From Acanthaster planci (taxonomy: Eukaryota; Echinodermata; Asteroidea; Valvatida; Acanthasteridae), in assembly GCF_001949145.1 (NCBI RefSeq), contig NW_019091385.1, positions 239,152 through 303,151 of the forward strand: 64,000 nt of DNA, given 5' to 3'. The notes below the pieces were generated by a model, which saw only the letters and a list, made by a program, of their open reading frames with translations, was not told the DNA's origin and searched no databases. Positions 1-13,300 of this stretch are shown here, one piece after another (the first letter of the stretch is position 1; every line of letters begins with the position of its first letter). The translations under genes and the position numbers were made by a program.

Positions 1-2754
1 GTAGGAACCTTCAACTCAGTAAGGAAAGCTCAGCCTCAAAAAGAGGATACCAAAAAGAGATGTGAGATGGAAAAATGACATGGTTTAAATCAAGCGGCAG
101 AGGTTTTGACAATTAATGGACACAGGCAAAAGGCCGCTGAAGCAACACATCAGGCAGAGTTCGTTTGACCGCCCAAAACGGCGCTGTTTTGGTTAACTTT
201 CGATTCATGATTCATAGAAAAAGCAACATGCACAATTTAGCAATTTCGCATATTCCATAATATCATTAATTTTTCAAGAGCTTTATTAAATACCTGTTTT
301 ATGATCTCTGTTGACAGGGATTGACAGCTGTTCATTCAACCATCCAAGGCGGCAACGGCGGTGTTTTGGTCGAGTTAACTATTTTGACCAATTCATATAG
401 TTTAGGGTCCGATTTCTAAGGACAAGTGAATAGGGGGGGGCGTGGTTCATCATTGAGGGGAGCCTCAATTGGTATGCCAGCTTCAAACATAGAGGAAGGA
501 CACAGGAGGAGTTGCAACTGCGCAAGCATTAAATTTAATGTTGTTATGAGATATACCAAGCACCAACAAATTCATGAATATTCAATTTCCTATACCTCAG
601 TACACAAAGTTGTAAGGATGCAGATTAACAGCAAAGAAATTGCGGCGGTGAGCAATCGCTCGCTGCGCTGTGGACATGACGAGAATGCCAGAAAACGATA
701 CTTGGCCAGATGTTATAGCCTGGGTAGTTCAAACTCCTGTATCCTTCCTCTATGGTTCAAACAATTCACAGCTCTGTCAGCTTCATGTTGAGCAAGAGAA
801 TGTGTGTTCTGAGAGAGGGCGTACCGTTGTCCCCCTCGTCCGTGCACGGGGCTCAGCTAACATCGAGTTCTACAAGTATTGGCGGTTACAGAAGTAATGA
901 CCCTGCATCAACCACACATGCCACATTTGTCTTGGCACCAGTGGCTGCCCGAATCTCTCAGGTCAGAGCAGAGTCAGAGTTAATTCAATTTACGCCAAGG
1001 AAACAGGTTGTCTGGATGGGCGGCTTCTGGACCTTCAGGCTATCCAGCGTCACTTCTTAGTTCTATAACATCGGCATCATGTTCAGTTCCGCGCTCCGGC
1101 TGAAAATCTGCACGTCCCTTGTAGGTGGCTTTGCTCACATGTCCTGTTCTAGTGTGCGTCCAACCATTTCCAAACTGAAGATTGGAGTCATTCCATTTAA
1201 CTTGAATATCAAACAAATCCAAAAGTGCCGGAGCTTCAGACGATGCTAGAACGAAGCCGACACCCCTGATGTTTTTCCAACTACCCTGGAGCATACAGTG
1301 AATTCGGGTCGAACCTTGGTACAATGCTATAGTTTTTATGACTCAATTGCTATTTTTAAACAAAAGCTATCAGAATACCGTAGCCATGATTGGGGTGTCC
1401 CGCTAGTGCGCAATAAAATAACGCATGTGGTCTTCAAGACTTGGGCCGTTTTCCAATGCTCAACTTCGGCTCCGTCTCAGGCTTCAATTGTTTTTTACTA
1501 GCTGACTTTGAAACTGTAAGCGCAGTAACCAGTCTAATAGTGCCACAGAACATCAAATAAGATGCAAGAGAGCCGGAACTTACAGTAATCCAATTTAATT
1601 TAAACGCTTCAGGCCCACAATTGGGAATTGGTTTTGGGAACGAGGCCTGCGACGGAACCCAAGTCGACTTATTGGAAAAGGTCCCAAATCTACAATGTTA
1701 GGCACAAAATGACCAATCACGCCTTCGGTTGTATCTAATCATGATGAATTATGAATGCCAAGGCTTATTAGCAGCTAAGAAAGAAAACCATTTACAGTAA
1801 ATCGCTTTTGACCAATAAGATCAAATGCAAGATTTTTTTTTTTGGGGGGGGGCTTTCTGGAATTTTCTTCAGTGTTATTTTAACACTAAATGCCGACTTA
1901 TGATAGTTGTCAGCACCGCGTAGCGTGGATTCTTAGGACTACCGCGCTGGCGCCGTTACCTTAGTCGAAGCATGGGGTTGTAAGTTTGGCGGAAGAGATG
2001 GCCAACCAGGAACCGGGGATTCGGGGCATGAGTCAGGGGGTGCCAGGCGACAGTTGCGCATCCTTCACTCACGATCAGTCCACTCACGTGGGAAAAATGT
2101 GTGTATCTCGCATTGGCACGTGCCCTGGATAATTCGTGAACAGTTTCTGTTTAATTACTGCTGATGTGAATTGACAATTCCTAGTTGAGAGTTAAAAATA
2201 TGTTTACGTGTTTGTGCTCGGCCCATTACTGGTAACTTGATTGCCGTTCCTCGTTACTTTTTTTTTTTGGAGGGGGGGGGGGCGGGGGGAGATGATGATA
2301 GCGAAGCTTGAAGGTCTTGATCTTCAGCAAGATAACATTAATGTTATCAGTAGAGGGCGGGCTTTAATGTTATCAGCCTTTCGATCTGGCAGATCATTTC
2401 CTCCTGGGACACCAGTGCAAGTGCGGTGATCAACATTAGCATAACTGTACATGTGCACGCATACGTACGTATGTCACGAGTGAGTGGTTTGCAATGGGGT
2501 GTTATTTTTGTAATGAATGGAAAGTCGATATCTCGACGGACTCGCCAACCATGGGTTCGTTGGGTTGTAGCTACGCTGCTAACGTGTCACTATTTCAGTA
2601 GATCGTGTAGTGTTGGCGATGCTGCATGGCGGCGTGTTCACGGTGAGAAATTAGATCACCCTTGATTGGTCGTGTTGTCTGTCTCTCTGAAGCCGCTGCG
2701 ACGTAGTGGAGCTAGGGCCAAGCTTTCTTCACGGTCACAGGGTGAGTTGTCAAC
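1..2754. other. No recognised gene; upstream spacer of GXYLT
   Basis: I recognise no protein in any frame. The open frames here are short, partly overlapping on both strands, and lack splice-supported extensions or known motifs. Homopolymer tracts in which a T run passes into a G run occur at about 1831-1852 and 2260-2288. The last few hundred bases must contain the 5' UTR and promoter of the gene starting at 2755, but I see no clear TATA box. Confidence 0.5.
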
Positions 2755-4596
2755 ATGCGGAGCCGACAATGCAACAAGTTGGTGTTCGCCCTTTTTGTGT
2801 TGGGCGCTTTCGCCTCGGGAATGCTGTCTGGAATATATTACGAGGCCATGTCGGCTGACATGCACGTCGGGGTCCGGGAGGCCGACAGGGCGAACATCAA
2901 CGGTGGTAAGCCGAACGGACAACAGAGCCTGGGTCACAGTGTTGGTCCACAGCCGGGCAAAGACAATCTGAGAGCTGACAAGACACTGGACCACATTCAC
3001 CAGAAGACCAAAACAAACACACAAGCCGAGGCAGAAACCAAGCCCAAGGAACCAGTTCAATCCGGGGCCAGTAAAACCATTGACTCGGGCAAGCATGCTC
3101 AGATGAAGGAGCAGCTTAAACGGGGACAGAGTGATGACATCTTGCATGCAGATTCTGGCAACATGGATGGATTACCAGATGTGGGTGAACACCATGCGTT
3201 CATAACTAGGAAAGAGTTTGGACGTCCCATTCGTCTTCAGCCAAATGCACCTCCACCTGTCTTAGCCAACCAGAAGTCCGGTCAAGACAGTGTTGAGATG
3301 CGGAAACAGCAGCAGCAAAAACAATTGCAGCAACAACAACTTCAGCAACAGCAACAACCAAAGCCACAGTTGAACCAACAAGGACCACAACAGCAAAAGT
3401 TTGCTCAGCAAAATGCGCCGCAACAACAGCAGCAACAACAGCGTCAGCGGCAGAACATGCAGCCAGCCAATGACAAGCCACAGTCAAACCTGCCGCCAGG
3501 CAATCCGCCTCGTGCAGCTCCACCGGCACGTATGCCCGCGGCTGCAGCATCGGGTCTGAAGCCGGACCAGTTGGCAGCAGCCAAAGCCCAGGAGATCAGC
3601 AAGAATATAGAGGAGAAACTCGCCAGCGAGCCCATACCAAAAGTAGACGGCAGAATCATGGTATCAGTGGTGATCTGCGGGGACAGAACCGACGAGGCAC
3701 TGATGATGGTCAAATCCGCGGCCCTGCTGACACTGTCGCCCGTACACTTTCACATATTTGCCGAAAAGGAATTACAGGCGAACATAGTCGCCAGACTCAA
3801 GTCTTGGCCGCAGCCCTACATTTCTAGGATAAGCTACGATATCCACGACATCGCATTCCCACCCGGCGAAAATGCCGAGGAGTGGAAGAAAATGTTCAAG
3901 AAGTGTGCAACCCAGCGTCTATTCATCCCTGACCTGTTGTTGGACACGGATGCCCTCTTGTACGTGGACACAGACATCTTGTTCACCAAGCCCCTAGAGT
4001 ACATCTGGAGCGTCTTCAAGAAGTTCAACAGCACCCAGCTAGCCGCCCTCACCCCAGAGCACGAGGTGACCAGCATCGGCTGGTACAACCGCTTTGCCAG
4101 GCATCCCTATTACGGTCCGACCGGTCTGAACTCGGGGGTCATGCTCATGAACTTGACCCGGATGCGAAGGTTCGGATGGTCCAGCACGATTCTCCCTATC
4201 TACCGGGAGTACAAACTGAAGACGACTTGGGGAGACCAGGATTTGCTGAATATTCTTTTCCACTTCCATCCTGAGTTGGTCTATGTGTATCAGTGTGAGT
4301 GGAACGTTCGGCCGGACCACTGTATGTACTCCTTGAACTGCCATCGCGTCGAAAAAGAAGGAATTGGGGTCATACATGGCAACAGAGGCGTCTATCACAA
4401 CGAGAAGCAACTCCCCTTCCGCGCCATCTACGAGGCTTTCCGCGATTACCAGTTTGGCACTGATCTGAACTCGGGACTTGTGCAACCCCTGAAGCAGCGC
4501 TTTACCCAGTCGGATGTTGCCAGCATGTATTGCACAAAGGGTTTACAGCATCCCCTAATTGCTACTCTGCAAAGATATGCCAAACATCGGCAGTAG
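2755..4596 (+). CDS. GXYLT1: Glucoside xylosyltransferase (GXYLT1/2-like), single exon
   Basis: Predicted Golgi type II glycosyltransferase of family GT8, 613 aa. Known GXYLT enzymes transfer xylose in alpha-1,3 linkage to O-glucose on Notch EGF repeats. Seen: a short basic N-terminus, a signal anchor at about residues 8-28, a long low-complexity stem with a glutamine-rich block at about 185-232, and a catalytic domain from about residue 299 to the end. The donor and metal-binding DxD motif is DTD at 405-407, inside LLYVDTDILF. Downstream blocks typical of GXYLT are WYNRFARHPYYG, LNSGVMLMN, WGDQDLLNI and HGNRGVYH (from about 541). The ATG at 2755 directly precedes the anchor. The whole CDS is one exon, while vertebrate GXYLT genes have several, and the stem is much longer than in the human proteins. 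GXYLT1 and GXYLT2 cannot be told apart here. Confidence 0.93.
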   Translation: MRSRQCNKLVFALFVLGAFASGMLSGIYYEAMSADMHVGVREADRANINGGKPNGQQSLGHSVGPQPGKDNLRADKTLDHIHQKTKTNTQAEAETKPKEPVQSGASKTIDSGKHAQMKEQLKRGQSDDILHADSGNMDGLPDVGEHHAFITRKEFGRPIRLQPNAPPPVLANQKSGQDSVEMRKQQQQKQLQQQQLQQQQQPKPQLNQQGPQQQKFAQQNAPQQQQQQQRQRQNMQPANDKPQSNLPPGNPPRAAPPARMPAAAASGLKPDQLAAAKAQEISKNIEEKLASEPIPKVDGRIMVSVVICGDRTDEALMMVKSAALLTLSPVHFHIFAEKELQANIVARLKSWPQPYISRISYDIHDIAFPPGENAEEWKKMFKKCATQRLFIPDLLLDTDALLYVDTDILFTKPLEYIWSVFKKFNSTQLAALTPEHEVTSIGWYNRFARHPYYGPTGLNSGVMLMNLTRMRRFGWSSTILPIYREYKLKTTWGDQDLLNILFHFHPELVYVYQCEWNVRPDHCMYSLNCHRVEKEGIGVIHGNRGVYHNEKQLPFRAIYEAFRDYQFGTDLNSGLVQPLKQRFTQSDVASMYCTKGLQHPLIATLQRYAKHRQ

Positions 4597-7358
4597 AGAG
4601 TTTCCAATGGAAAGTACTTACGGTCCCCACTGTAGAATTTGTGTACAAATGACCTCAAATTCAAACCTCTGTGCAAGTTTATTTAAACTTACCACGTCTA
4701 AGATGTGGGGGAAGGTTTTTGAAGCAAATTTGTTCTGATTCTATTTCCAAACGCTGATAAAAGTCATGTTGTATGTTTTGTATGCCAGTTTAAAGGTTAA
4801 AAAACCTTGTACTTTTTATTTATGTGTGAATGGAAAAACAAGCCCAGTCAGGGTTATGACATGTAAAATCATGAGGTAATGTCCATTTCAGTTAATTTGT
4901 AAAACAAAAGTACACGTAATGTAAAGTGAATGTGTTTGTAGATGTCACAGAGTTTTTGAAAAGAGCAGGGTCTCAGCTGTAACAGTGCAAGTCACTATTG
5001 TTACTTTCTCAGTCATGAATTTCCAAATTTAGGCTATAAATCTGGAGTGATTGATGAATCAAAGACTGGGGTTTGCATTGCTTATGAAAAGGAAACAGCT
5101 CCGAAAAATATTGCTTCAAACTTTGCCTGCTGGAGCCCTGAAATATTTTGCTTGGTAAAGGAGTGTTTCGTCTCCAGACAGAAAAAATCAGTGGAAGAAA
5201 TTTACATTGCAAGAGATATTTGAAACAAATGGATCACTTGCTCTCTGCCGTGTGCAAGTTTTTTGTTTTCATGTTTTGTTTTGAGACAGTATTTTGTGGG
5301 AGAATGTTTCTGAAAGGAAATTACCTGACCCAGTGTCCATACAATCATGAAGTCAGTTTCTGCTTAATATTTATGAGAGATAACATGTTCGGGAATGGCT
5401 TCTGTCAAATATTCCAAAATGCAAGCAAAGCTACTTATTCAATAATTATTCAATAATTGTGATATTTTATTCAGTTCGAGTTGTTATTGTGTTTTTCAAG
5501 TTTTGGTTTGCTCACCAAGACTCCAGAAAATTAGAAGACAGAAATAGATCAGGATGATATACATTTACATAAAATAAAGCTAGAAATGACCTAGCAGGCA
5601 CGATGTACTGTATAATTTACAAACAGGGATCAGTAATGTCGTTTAACTGAAGTCAGTAATTTGGTACTGTGATTTCACGACCTCTTTAATTTTTTCCAAT
5701 TAAAGTGTTGCTGTTTTCACTGTAACATATTTTATCATAAAGATTATAGAATTGATATTGTCTTTCAAACGAGTTTCAAATGGTTGGGTTTTTAAGCTTG
5801 AAGACACATATTAAATCCAGTGATTTAAAGCTTTTTTCTTCTCATATTTTGGCCAATACAGTATATTCTAAGTTGATTTACATACTGCTGTATCATGTAA
5901 CATTGGTAATTTTTCTATCTTTCAAAAAAGTATCTCGAGTATCTTTGGTTTTTACACGCCAAGAAAAACAGTGTCTTTTTGTGGTTTGCTTGCAATTATA
6001 GACTTGTCAGGTATTTTTGAGCTTCATTTCTGAGCTTGTTTTAAAATTCCAATCATTTTTGTGCAGGCGTTCCTAGAACTTGTCCTTTGACCTTTTTGCA
6101 TCGATGTGGTTGTCGCACGCATCCATGTTCAGCCAGCCATGCATAATGTGAATGTTTTGGACATATGGAGGGGATAGAATAATTGTCGCATACGTGCACA
6201 GTCTTCTGTAAGTTCCTTAGTGTTATTAGCAGAATGGTTGAACAAGAAATGAGAAGGCGATAACATGCTTCTTGGGTCAACAGACGATGTATATTTTTTT
6301 TATCGTAAAGGATGCAGATAAGTGTATTGTATATCTGGTTCCAAGTTGTTCGCCATGTCTTTCATACTCTTGTATCTTTCTTTGATATGCTCAACAACAG
6401 ATAAAAATATGTACTTTTACGTGTTTATACTTTATTGCACTTTTTATTAATATTGTTTTCTTCACAAGTGACCTTATTAGAATAAAATGTGATCACTAAA
6501 GGCAGGGTTTGGTCTTGGAATTTGTACAGTTTGAAGAACTTAAAATTCACCTCTTTTGGACAGATAACGCTGGGTTTATTGGATGAGGTTGGGTGTTTCA
6601 AATGAATGCAGTTTGTATTTCACCTCACTTAATCTGGGTCATCTTTACAAGGGCCTTTCGACAGACTACACAAAATTTACAATGAGCAGTGAGGCTGTTT
6701 CAAATGTAGTTATGTTTGGTCCTTGACCTAACAAGAAATTTGACCTTTTTACAAGAGATATTAGAAATCTGTTTTCAATATGGCCATGTACAGGAATTCC
6801 ATTGTAGATTAGCGTGTAATGTCATTTTGGTAACAGATGGTTTTTATCGAGTCCTTTCCTAGCTACTTGTTATGAACACAAACCAAGGAGGAACTTTTTT
6901 TAATTGAGCAATATGAAGATTTATCCTTACAGTCTTTCCTTCCTTTCCTACCTGAAAACATTTTCATGATACAATCGTCGAGGAATACAGCAAGTCTTTG
7001 GGAACATTTTGTGATCTACTGTTTTTTTCCACTGCTGCACGAGTTGAGAATTTTTCATAAGAGTTTTGTCATCAAAGTTCTGTGAAATTGTAACCGCATG
7101 GCGGGTGCACAGTTAGTCCTGAGGTCAATAGGTGTGGACCCTGCCGAATGAGTTCGATGGAAAATCTCTTCCGTCCGTCCAGACTGATAGATAAGTTTTA
7201 TTTGCTCAGTCGTACGAATAAAACTAGCTTTCATCAGAACACGATGGCAGCCATATTTGCCCAGAGCCAATTTTTTTTTAATCACGGCCATTCAACCATT
7301 ACCGCTGTACTTCGACCTCTGAACCAGCAATTTGGCGATCAGATGTGTTTAGAATGAA
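4597..7358. other. Probable 3' UTR of GXYLT and AT-rich spacer
   Basis: No coding exon is recognised. AATAAA polyadenylation signals on the + strand at 5573-5578 and 6481-6486 are candidate ends for the xylosyltransferase transcript; which one is used cannot be seen. The final part, about 7080-7358, is probably the 5' flank of the aminotransferase gene. Confidence 0.4.
6481..6486 (+). terminator. Candidate polyadenylation signal of GXYLT
   Basis: Canonical AATAAA about 1.9 kb after the stop codon. An earlier AATAAA at 5573 is an alternative. Assignment rests only on the hexamer and its position. Confidence 0.3.
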
Positions 7359-10300
7359 ATGGCTGCGGTCAGGTGTTTGTGTCTTCTCGGTTCGAGGCTG
7401 AGGAAATCGAGTAATTTGAGGTTGTGGTGGAGACGTCAGAGTCAGGATGTGGTGATGAGACGGTTGTCTAGTGATGCGCAGCGGGCTTTGGCGGTGATAA
7501 ATTCCCCATTCCCCGTTAAATTCCCGCGGGATCTAACGGGGAATTCAACTTGCCGGAAGGTACAAGAACTTGAGTTTAATTATTGCCTACAGAAGCGGTA
7601 GGGTGAACAAATTACTAGATTGTGAACCAGCAAGTATGAACTTAAAAAGAGGTAAATGTCATTTTCAGCGTTCCTAGAAGTCGTATATTTTGCAAAAGAT
7701 CGATTCCTTTCAACACTCGTGTTCCATCAGGAGAGAATCGATCCTCATATCACAACAAATTATTATACCCTTTAGAGTTGACGACCATGCTGACTTGAGG
7801 GAAGGATTGTGAAGTATGGGACCCGACGGGGAAACAGTACCTCGATTTCTCTATGGGGTGAGTTACCAGACTGCGAGTGTTGATCCACAAAGGTGGGAGG
7901 GGTCAAATCTGCTTGGGAAGTGGGCGGAATTAGAATGACATCATATAGATTGTTACATTAATGTTGATTGGATCGCAGTGAGCTAACCATACACTGCGTT
8001 TTGTAGAATTGCTCCCAAAAGTTAGGACAGTAAGCGGCAACGCACTCTCTGTGTTTTTTAATATATATTTTTAATTTCACCGACACCACTGTCTGGTGCA
8101 ACGGACTCAGTAGACGTGAGCAGCTCGTTCCACTTGAGTGACTAGTGATGATGGATAAGCCATCTGTCTTGAGGATAGATTAGTTCGAGTGGGTGCGAGA
8201 TTCCTTATGAGTTAGGAGATTTGTCCCATTCAATTTCCAACAACATCTGTCGGCACCATTTCTGCTACTTAGCCTGGGAGATGTAACTTCCAGATGCTGT
8301 TGTCTGCAGTTATTGATTTGGTCAATTTGACCCGTTTATTTAGGGGCTCTTTTTTTTGTTTGTTTTTTTGGAAAGGTGGGGCATTGCGCTCGTCGGCCAC
8401 GCCAGGCGAGAAGTTCTGGAGGCGGTCACGCGTCAAGCCCGACTGGGCTCCAACTTCGCCTACATCAATGACAAGGAGCTGGAACTAGCTGAAGAAATCG
8501 TAGGCTTGTGTTTTTACTTCATTTTTTCTACCTCAAAATGGCATTTTGTTCAACCATTGGACTTTTTATGTGATAAGTATTCGCTTCAGTGCACACGCGG
8601 TTAGCGTCTGTGGCGTCCAATCATAGGGTTGGAGGTTCGAATCCAACTGCTGGCATTATGTTGTGGCCCTTGGCAAGCCACTTCACCCCTGCTTGCCTCT
8701 TTCCACCAAGGAGTGTATAAATGGGTACCGACATCAGCTGGGAAGAGGGGATAAAAATATTCTCATTCGTTTCATGCCAAGGAAACTGGAGATAAACACC
8801 GGCCCGATGAGCCAAATTGGCCCGGACCAGACTTGCTTCTTCGACACGATAAAAACCCCGCCTTTCAAGAGGTGGTCATGTCACGGGGTGGGGCTAAGGA
8901 AGATAAGGGTGGGCAACAAAAAGACATACAGGTTTTTTTAGCTGATATAATTATGACCCGAATGGATCCCAAAGGATAACACAACCGTTGACTTTTTTTT
9001 AATGAAGATGACCCTGGAACTATGATTGAAACGTTGACTAAATCGATGTTTAGCACTCCTTTTAAGAAATCAAACGACTCAGAGAATAGAGCGGCATTCA
9101 TCTCCTCGATGATTGTCACCAGAATTGGTCTCTTATACACAAATTGGAATATATATAGGAAATTATTCTGACTGGTGTTACAGATCAAATTGAGCCCAGC
9201 CGTGGAGCAGCTACGATTCTGCGCATCGGGTGGGCAATCGTGAAATCAATGTGTAAAAGCGTGTAACTGGTTCTTAATTCGTTCCTCGTGTACTGAGGTG
9301 TAAGCAGAACGAAGTGGTCAAGTGAATAAGCCATGCAGGTCACGGAAAGCAATCAATCAAATTAGCTATTTCCCGGTGGCAATCAGTGATAAATTGGATA
9401 ATTGTTAACAGGGTGTTGATAAATCTGCAAAATTGATTGGAAACACAAAGTCTTTCTTTAATGGTGTGTCTTCAATCAATCACTCAGATCTTTTATGGAG
9501 GAATCTCGTGTCCTTGTTAATGGTGCTCCGCAATGCCAGATGCATTAAAGAAATATGCTTACCGAGCCATTAAGAAAATAATCAGAAGTCGGGCTGCGGA
9601 CGAAATTTAACTGCCAACAGACACGTTGCGACACGATCCTCTGGGACAATATTTGGAAGGAAAGCACCTTAACGAAAGCTTGTCCACTTCTTAATACATA
9701 CGTCCTTAGCCATTTGCCTCTTATCACTGGCATGGAGGTAAAGCTCTTCGAATGACTTAATAAATTTGCCTTTCATGTTGGTGACCTTGACGACGAAATC
9801 CTTCCAGAATTTTCCAAAGTTGATAGGCAAGCCTTCATGCCTTGTCAGTTTTATTGACTGCCACAAACTACAGCTGTTCCTGGAATGTTGAAGAGATTTG
9901 ACAGGTTTAAACGAAAGACCGTTTCACACATGACTTGTCACGAAATAGATTAATGCCCGACTAGGGCTAGATAATGTGGCGCACACAATAAATTAACCAA
10001 CTCACATTTTTCGAATGTCGAGCGTCATTACTTCTTGCCTTCCACGCATCCTCAAGATCGCCCCTAGGTAAGACTTGTTTAGTTGAAGATCTTGCGTTGT
10101 AGAAAAAGACTCACCTTGGACTTCGAGGGCAGCATAAGGTCCCGCGTCAAAACACTTCGGGTGACTCCTGGTTGAATTAAAGCAAGGTCTGGGTACAAGG
10201 GAAGTGAATTTAGTGACTAATATTTTCGTTAAAATTCGCTGGGGCAGGAACGGAAGCTACGATGTATTGTGATTGTCTGGCTAGGGCTTTCACCAGCAAG

Positions 10301-13300
10301 ACTAAAATGCTCAAATTTGAAGGTAGGAAAAAAAACCACGACAAAGCTGCATGATCATAAATAAGAAACAGGCGTTAAAAGATTGGAGAGGGGTCAGAAA
10401 GGGGATAACTCACATGCAGTTCTGGTCCTCAAACATTTTCAATGGGGATACTAAATCGCCCCTACCTTTAATAGACAGAAATTGTCCTGAAACCCTCTTG
10501 TAAACACCTATCCCGGCGGGCCTGGGAAGATGTGTGGATACTCTGAGTGACGTTTCCTGAAATCTTAGCTTCCATTTTTTTTTAAACAAAGCGGTTCATT
10601 GTGAGCGGAGATGAGGTGGCCTGTCGCCACTCGTTTATTATTTTTCCTAAATTTGCTGTTTCAGCAATACAAGGAAATGTCAAGGGTGGATCCGGGGGGG
10701 CATCCCCGCCCAAAGCAAAAGGACATTTTTTTTTAATACCAGTAATGAGAAAAAGGCAAATTTGTGGTCTTTTTCGTTCCCATTCCTTTCAAAAGACTAT
10801 AAAAAAGCACAAAATGTAGGCTATAAAGGATAGACGATAAAAAGTTCTAGCACCCCCTCCGAAATTTTGGTTCTGGATTGGTTTTTGGGAAACTATTTCC
10901 CTGTATGGGTGCTTTGGCCAGACCTTGAAGGGTTTTGAAACGCAATTGAACGTAAAAATCTTCAAATGTGAAGTTTTCCTGGGCTTGATATAAGACTTTT
11001 GAATGTTAACATTTCGAAAAAAATTTTCACTCAACAGTCGGCAGTGCGATGTCGTGTTCCCAGCAATCGCTCTCTGTATCTTCCAGCTATCACGTGAATT
11101 GGCAAAAAAATCATAAACTTCCTAGCTCAAACTCCCTAGCTCAATCAGCCTTGGGCCATTCAACTTCAAGGGTTCCGCTTGGAGCCCAGTAGGTGCGAAT
11201 CCCCTGCACCACGGTGGGGGCGTGACGCCGGTGGCATAAAATCTGCAGTGACTGTGGTCTCACTGGTCTGCCAGTCCGAGCGCTGCTCATATCGACATTT
11301 GTTACTGCTAGAAAAGCGTTTACACATGGACACCACAAATTATACCGCTAAAAAAAGGTCTGAAAAGAATAGCTCTAACCAATTGGGAAAAGAAAATCGG
11401 CGATTTTACAAGACAGGCTGGAAGAAATGCATATTCTGTTTGTGGTCGTGTTAAGAATAATCAATTATTCTGTCAATCTAAACATAATATTTACGAAGCT
11501 GAACTGTCAAATCAGTCGCGTTGATCTAAATGGTGGTTGATTTTCGGAGTGGCATACTCTTACCGCGTTCTTCCATTGCACTGCACAGGTGCCTACCACG
11601 ATGGCAACGACATTGGCGTCTATTTTCCCATCAACTGCGAGAGTATCCCTAGCCGGTACCGATGAGCGCATGTACCAATAATTTAGATAAGTTCAAACTA
11701 TATATTAATAGCAACATATTCTTATGAATTATTTTCTGGTAATGACACCAAGGATTCCTTGAATGAGCGCCTTAGTCACTGTAGCTTACAAGCCTGAAGA
11801 AACCTGTAGAGAATGAAGCAGTTACATTTTTAGAGGTGGGAGGAAAACCCCTCGGGGATATTCTGGTAATCAGGTAGGGACTGGCAACCCAACCCACACG
11901 TGGACAGAGCCAGGAATCAAAGAGGTTAAAGGTGAGGGAAAGAACCACTACGTCAACCTAACTCTTTGTTTGGCAACTTGTTATTCAGTTTGTCTTCTCC
12001 TTCGAGGGCATAAGTCATTTAGTAGATGGTCACGTCTTGGTGTCTCCGTACAACGATCTTGGACAAACAGAAAGGTTCGTGGAGCAGTACGACCTCGCCG
12101 CGGTGATGGTGGAGCCCTTACATCGATGTACGAGCCCGAAGGTTAAAGCATTCCCGACACGTTCTCTCAATCACCAAGAATGTGCCACCGTTGGGGTGAT
12201 ATTTGTGAGTCTGCACTCAAGAGTGAACTCACTTTTTATCTAGAGAGTATTTCAAGCAAAATGAGCTGTGATTTGTATATAGGCTGTGTACATTTGATAA
12301 TATCAAATGGGGAAGGGGTGTCACAGGGGCACTATACGGGCTTCCCCTGGGACAGTTGCACCACCGTATCCGGCATGAGCTCAGAAAACTGTGGCCAGAA
12401 CCAAAGTCACAGACAAAAAAGGTGTTGCTCTGAGCAAAACAAGTTACCAGTCAAAAACATCGCGATATGCCAGCTTTTCTCAGCTGATGGGTAGCAACTC
12501 ATAGAGCAACAGTAAGCAAAGAAGTCTGCTAACTAGTAGGAGAGAAAGCAGTATACTTAGCAAAACAGCTCACCACATAAAATGCTACACAGTGCATGCC
12601 TGTAGTGACTGATTCAGGGCAGAGTTTTGTTAGCAACATTATTCAGCTTATATATCACCCCTGTGTAGTGGATGCGGCTGGTTTTTTCTCTCCTAGCACG
12701 TTTGCTAAGCATTATTTTATGAGTTGAAAGTGACTATCGTTCGTCATTTGACATACCACATTTTGGTCACTAAAATAAAGGAAAGCACTGACAGTTCTAT
12801 TAGATTTCAATTGAGTGTGATTTATTCCGGGGCCCGTGTATTGATTCATTTTACCAAGGAATTCTGAAGTACAAACTCGATTACTTCTTTATTGGATCAA
12901 GATTACTATCGGCGTGAATTTGCAACTTTTTCCGTCTTCCTATCAGCCGGGTTTTCTGGAAGGGATCCGCGCTGTCACCAGACGCCACGGTGTGCTTCTC
13001 ATTTTCGACGAGGTGGTGACTGGTTTCCGTCTGGCTTACGGCGGGGCCCAGGAGTATTTCGGCGCAGTGGTGGATACCCTTTCGGTGTCTTTGGAGGGCG
13101 CAAGGATATCGTAGGGCGGATGTGAAGCCCGACCTGTTCTTTGACCCCTCCTAGCCTTATCAAACCCCGCCCTAATAGGGATATCAAGGATGTAAAAAGA
13201 TGCCATGATGCCAGAACTTACCATGATCAGAAATAATGTGAAAACAATCATTTTGTCTTCTTGTGACACCCTGTAAGTACGGTAAAAGTGAAAGGATTGT

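Noticed and set aside
426-1500. Overlapping short ORFs on both strands near the left end
   Set aside because: No recognisable domain, no splice-supported extension, and overlapping frames of similar length, as expected by chance.
3206-3713. Minus-strand ORFs antisense to the xylosyltransferase, rich in V and A
   Set aside because: They are shadows of the CAG/CAA glutamine tract and catalytic domain on the + strand.
8597-8670. Possible tRNA gene
   Set aside because: An A-box-like start and a B box are present, but no full cloverleaf; the body recurs elsewhere, so it is the head of a SINE.
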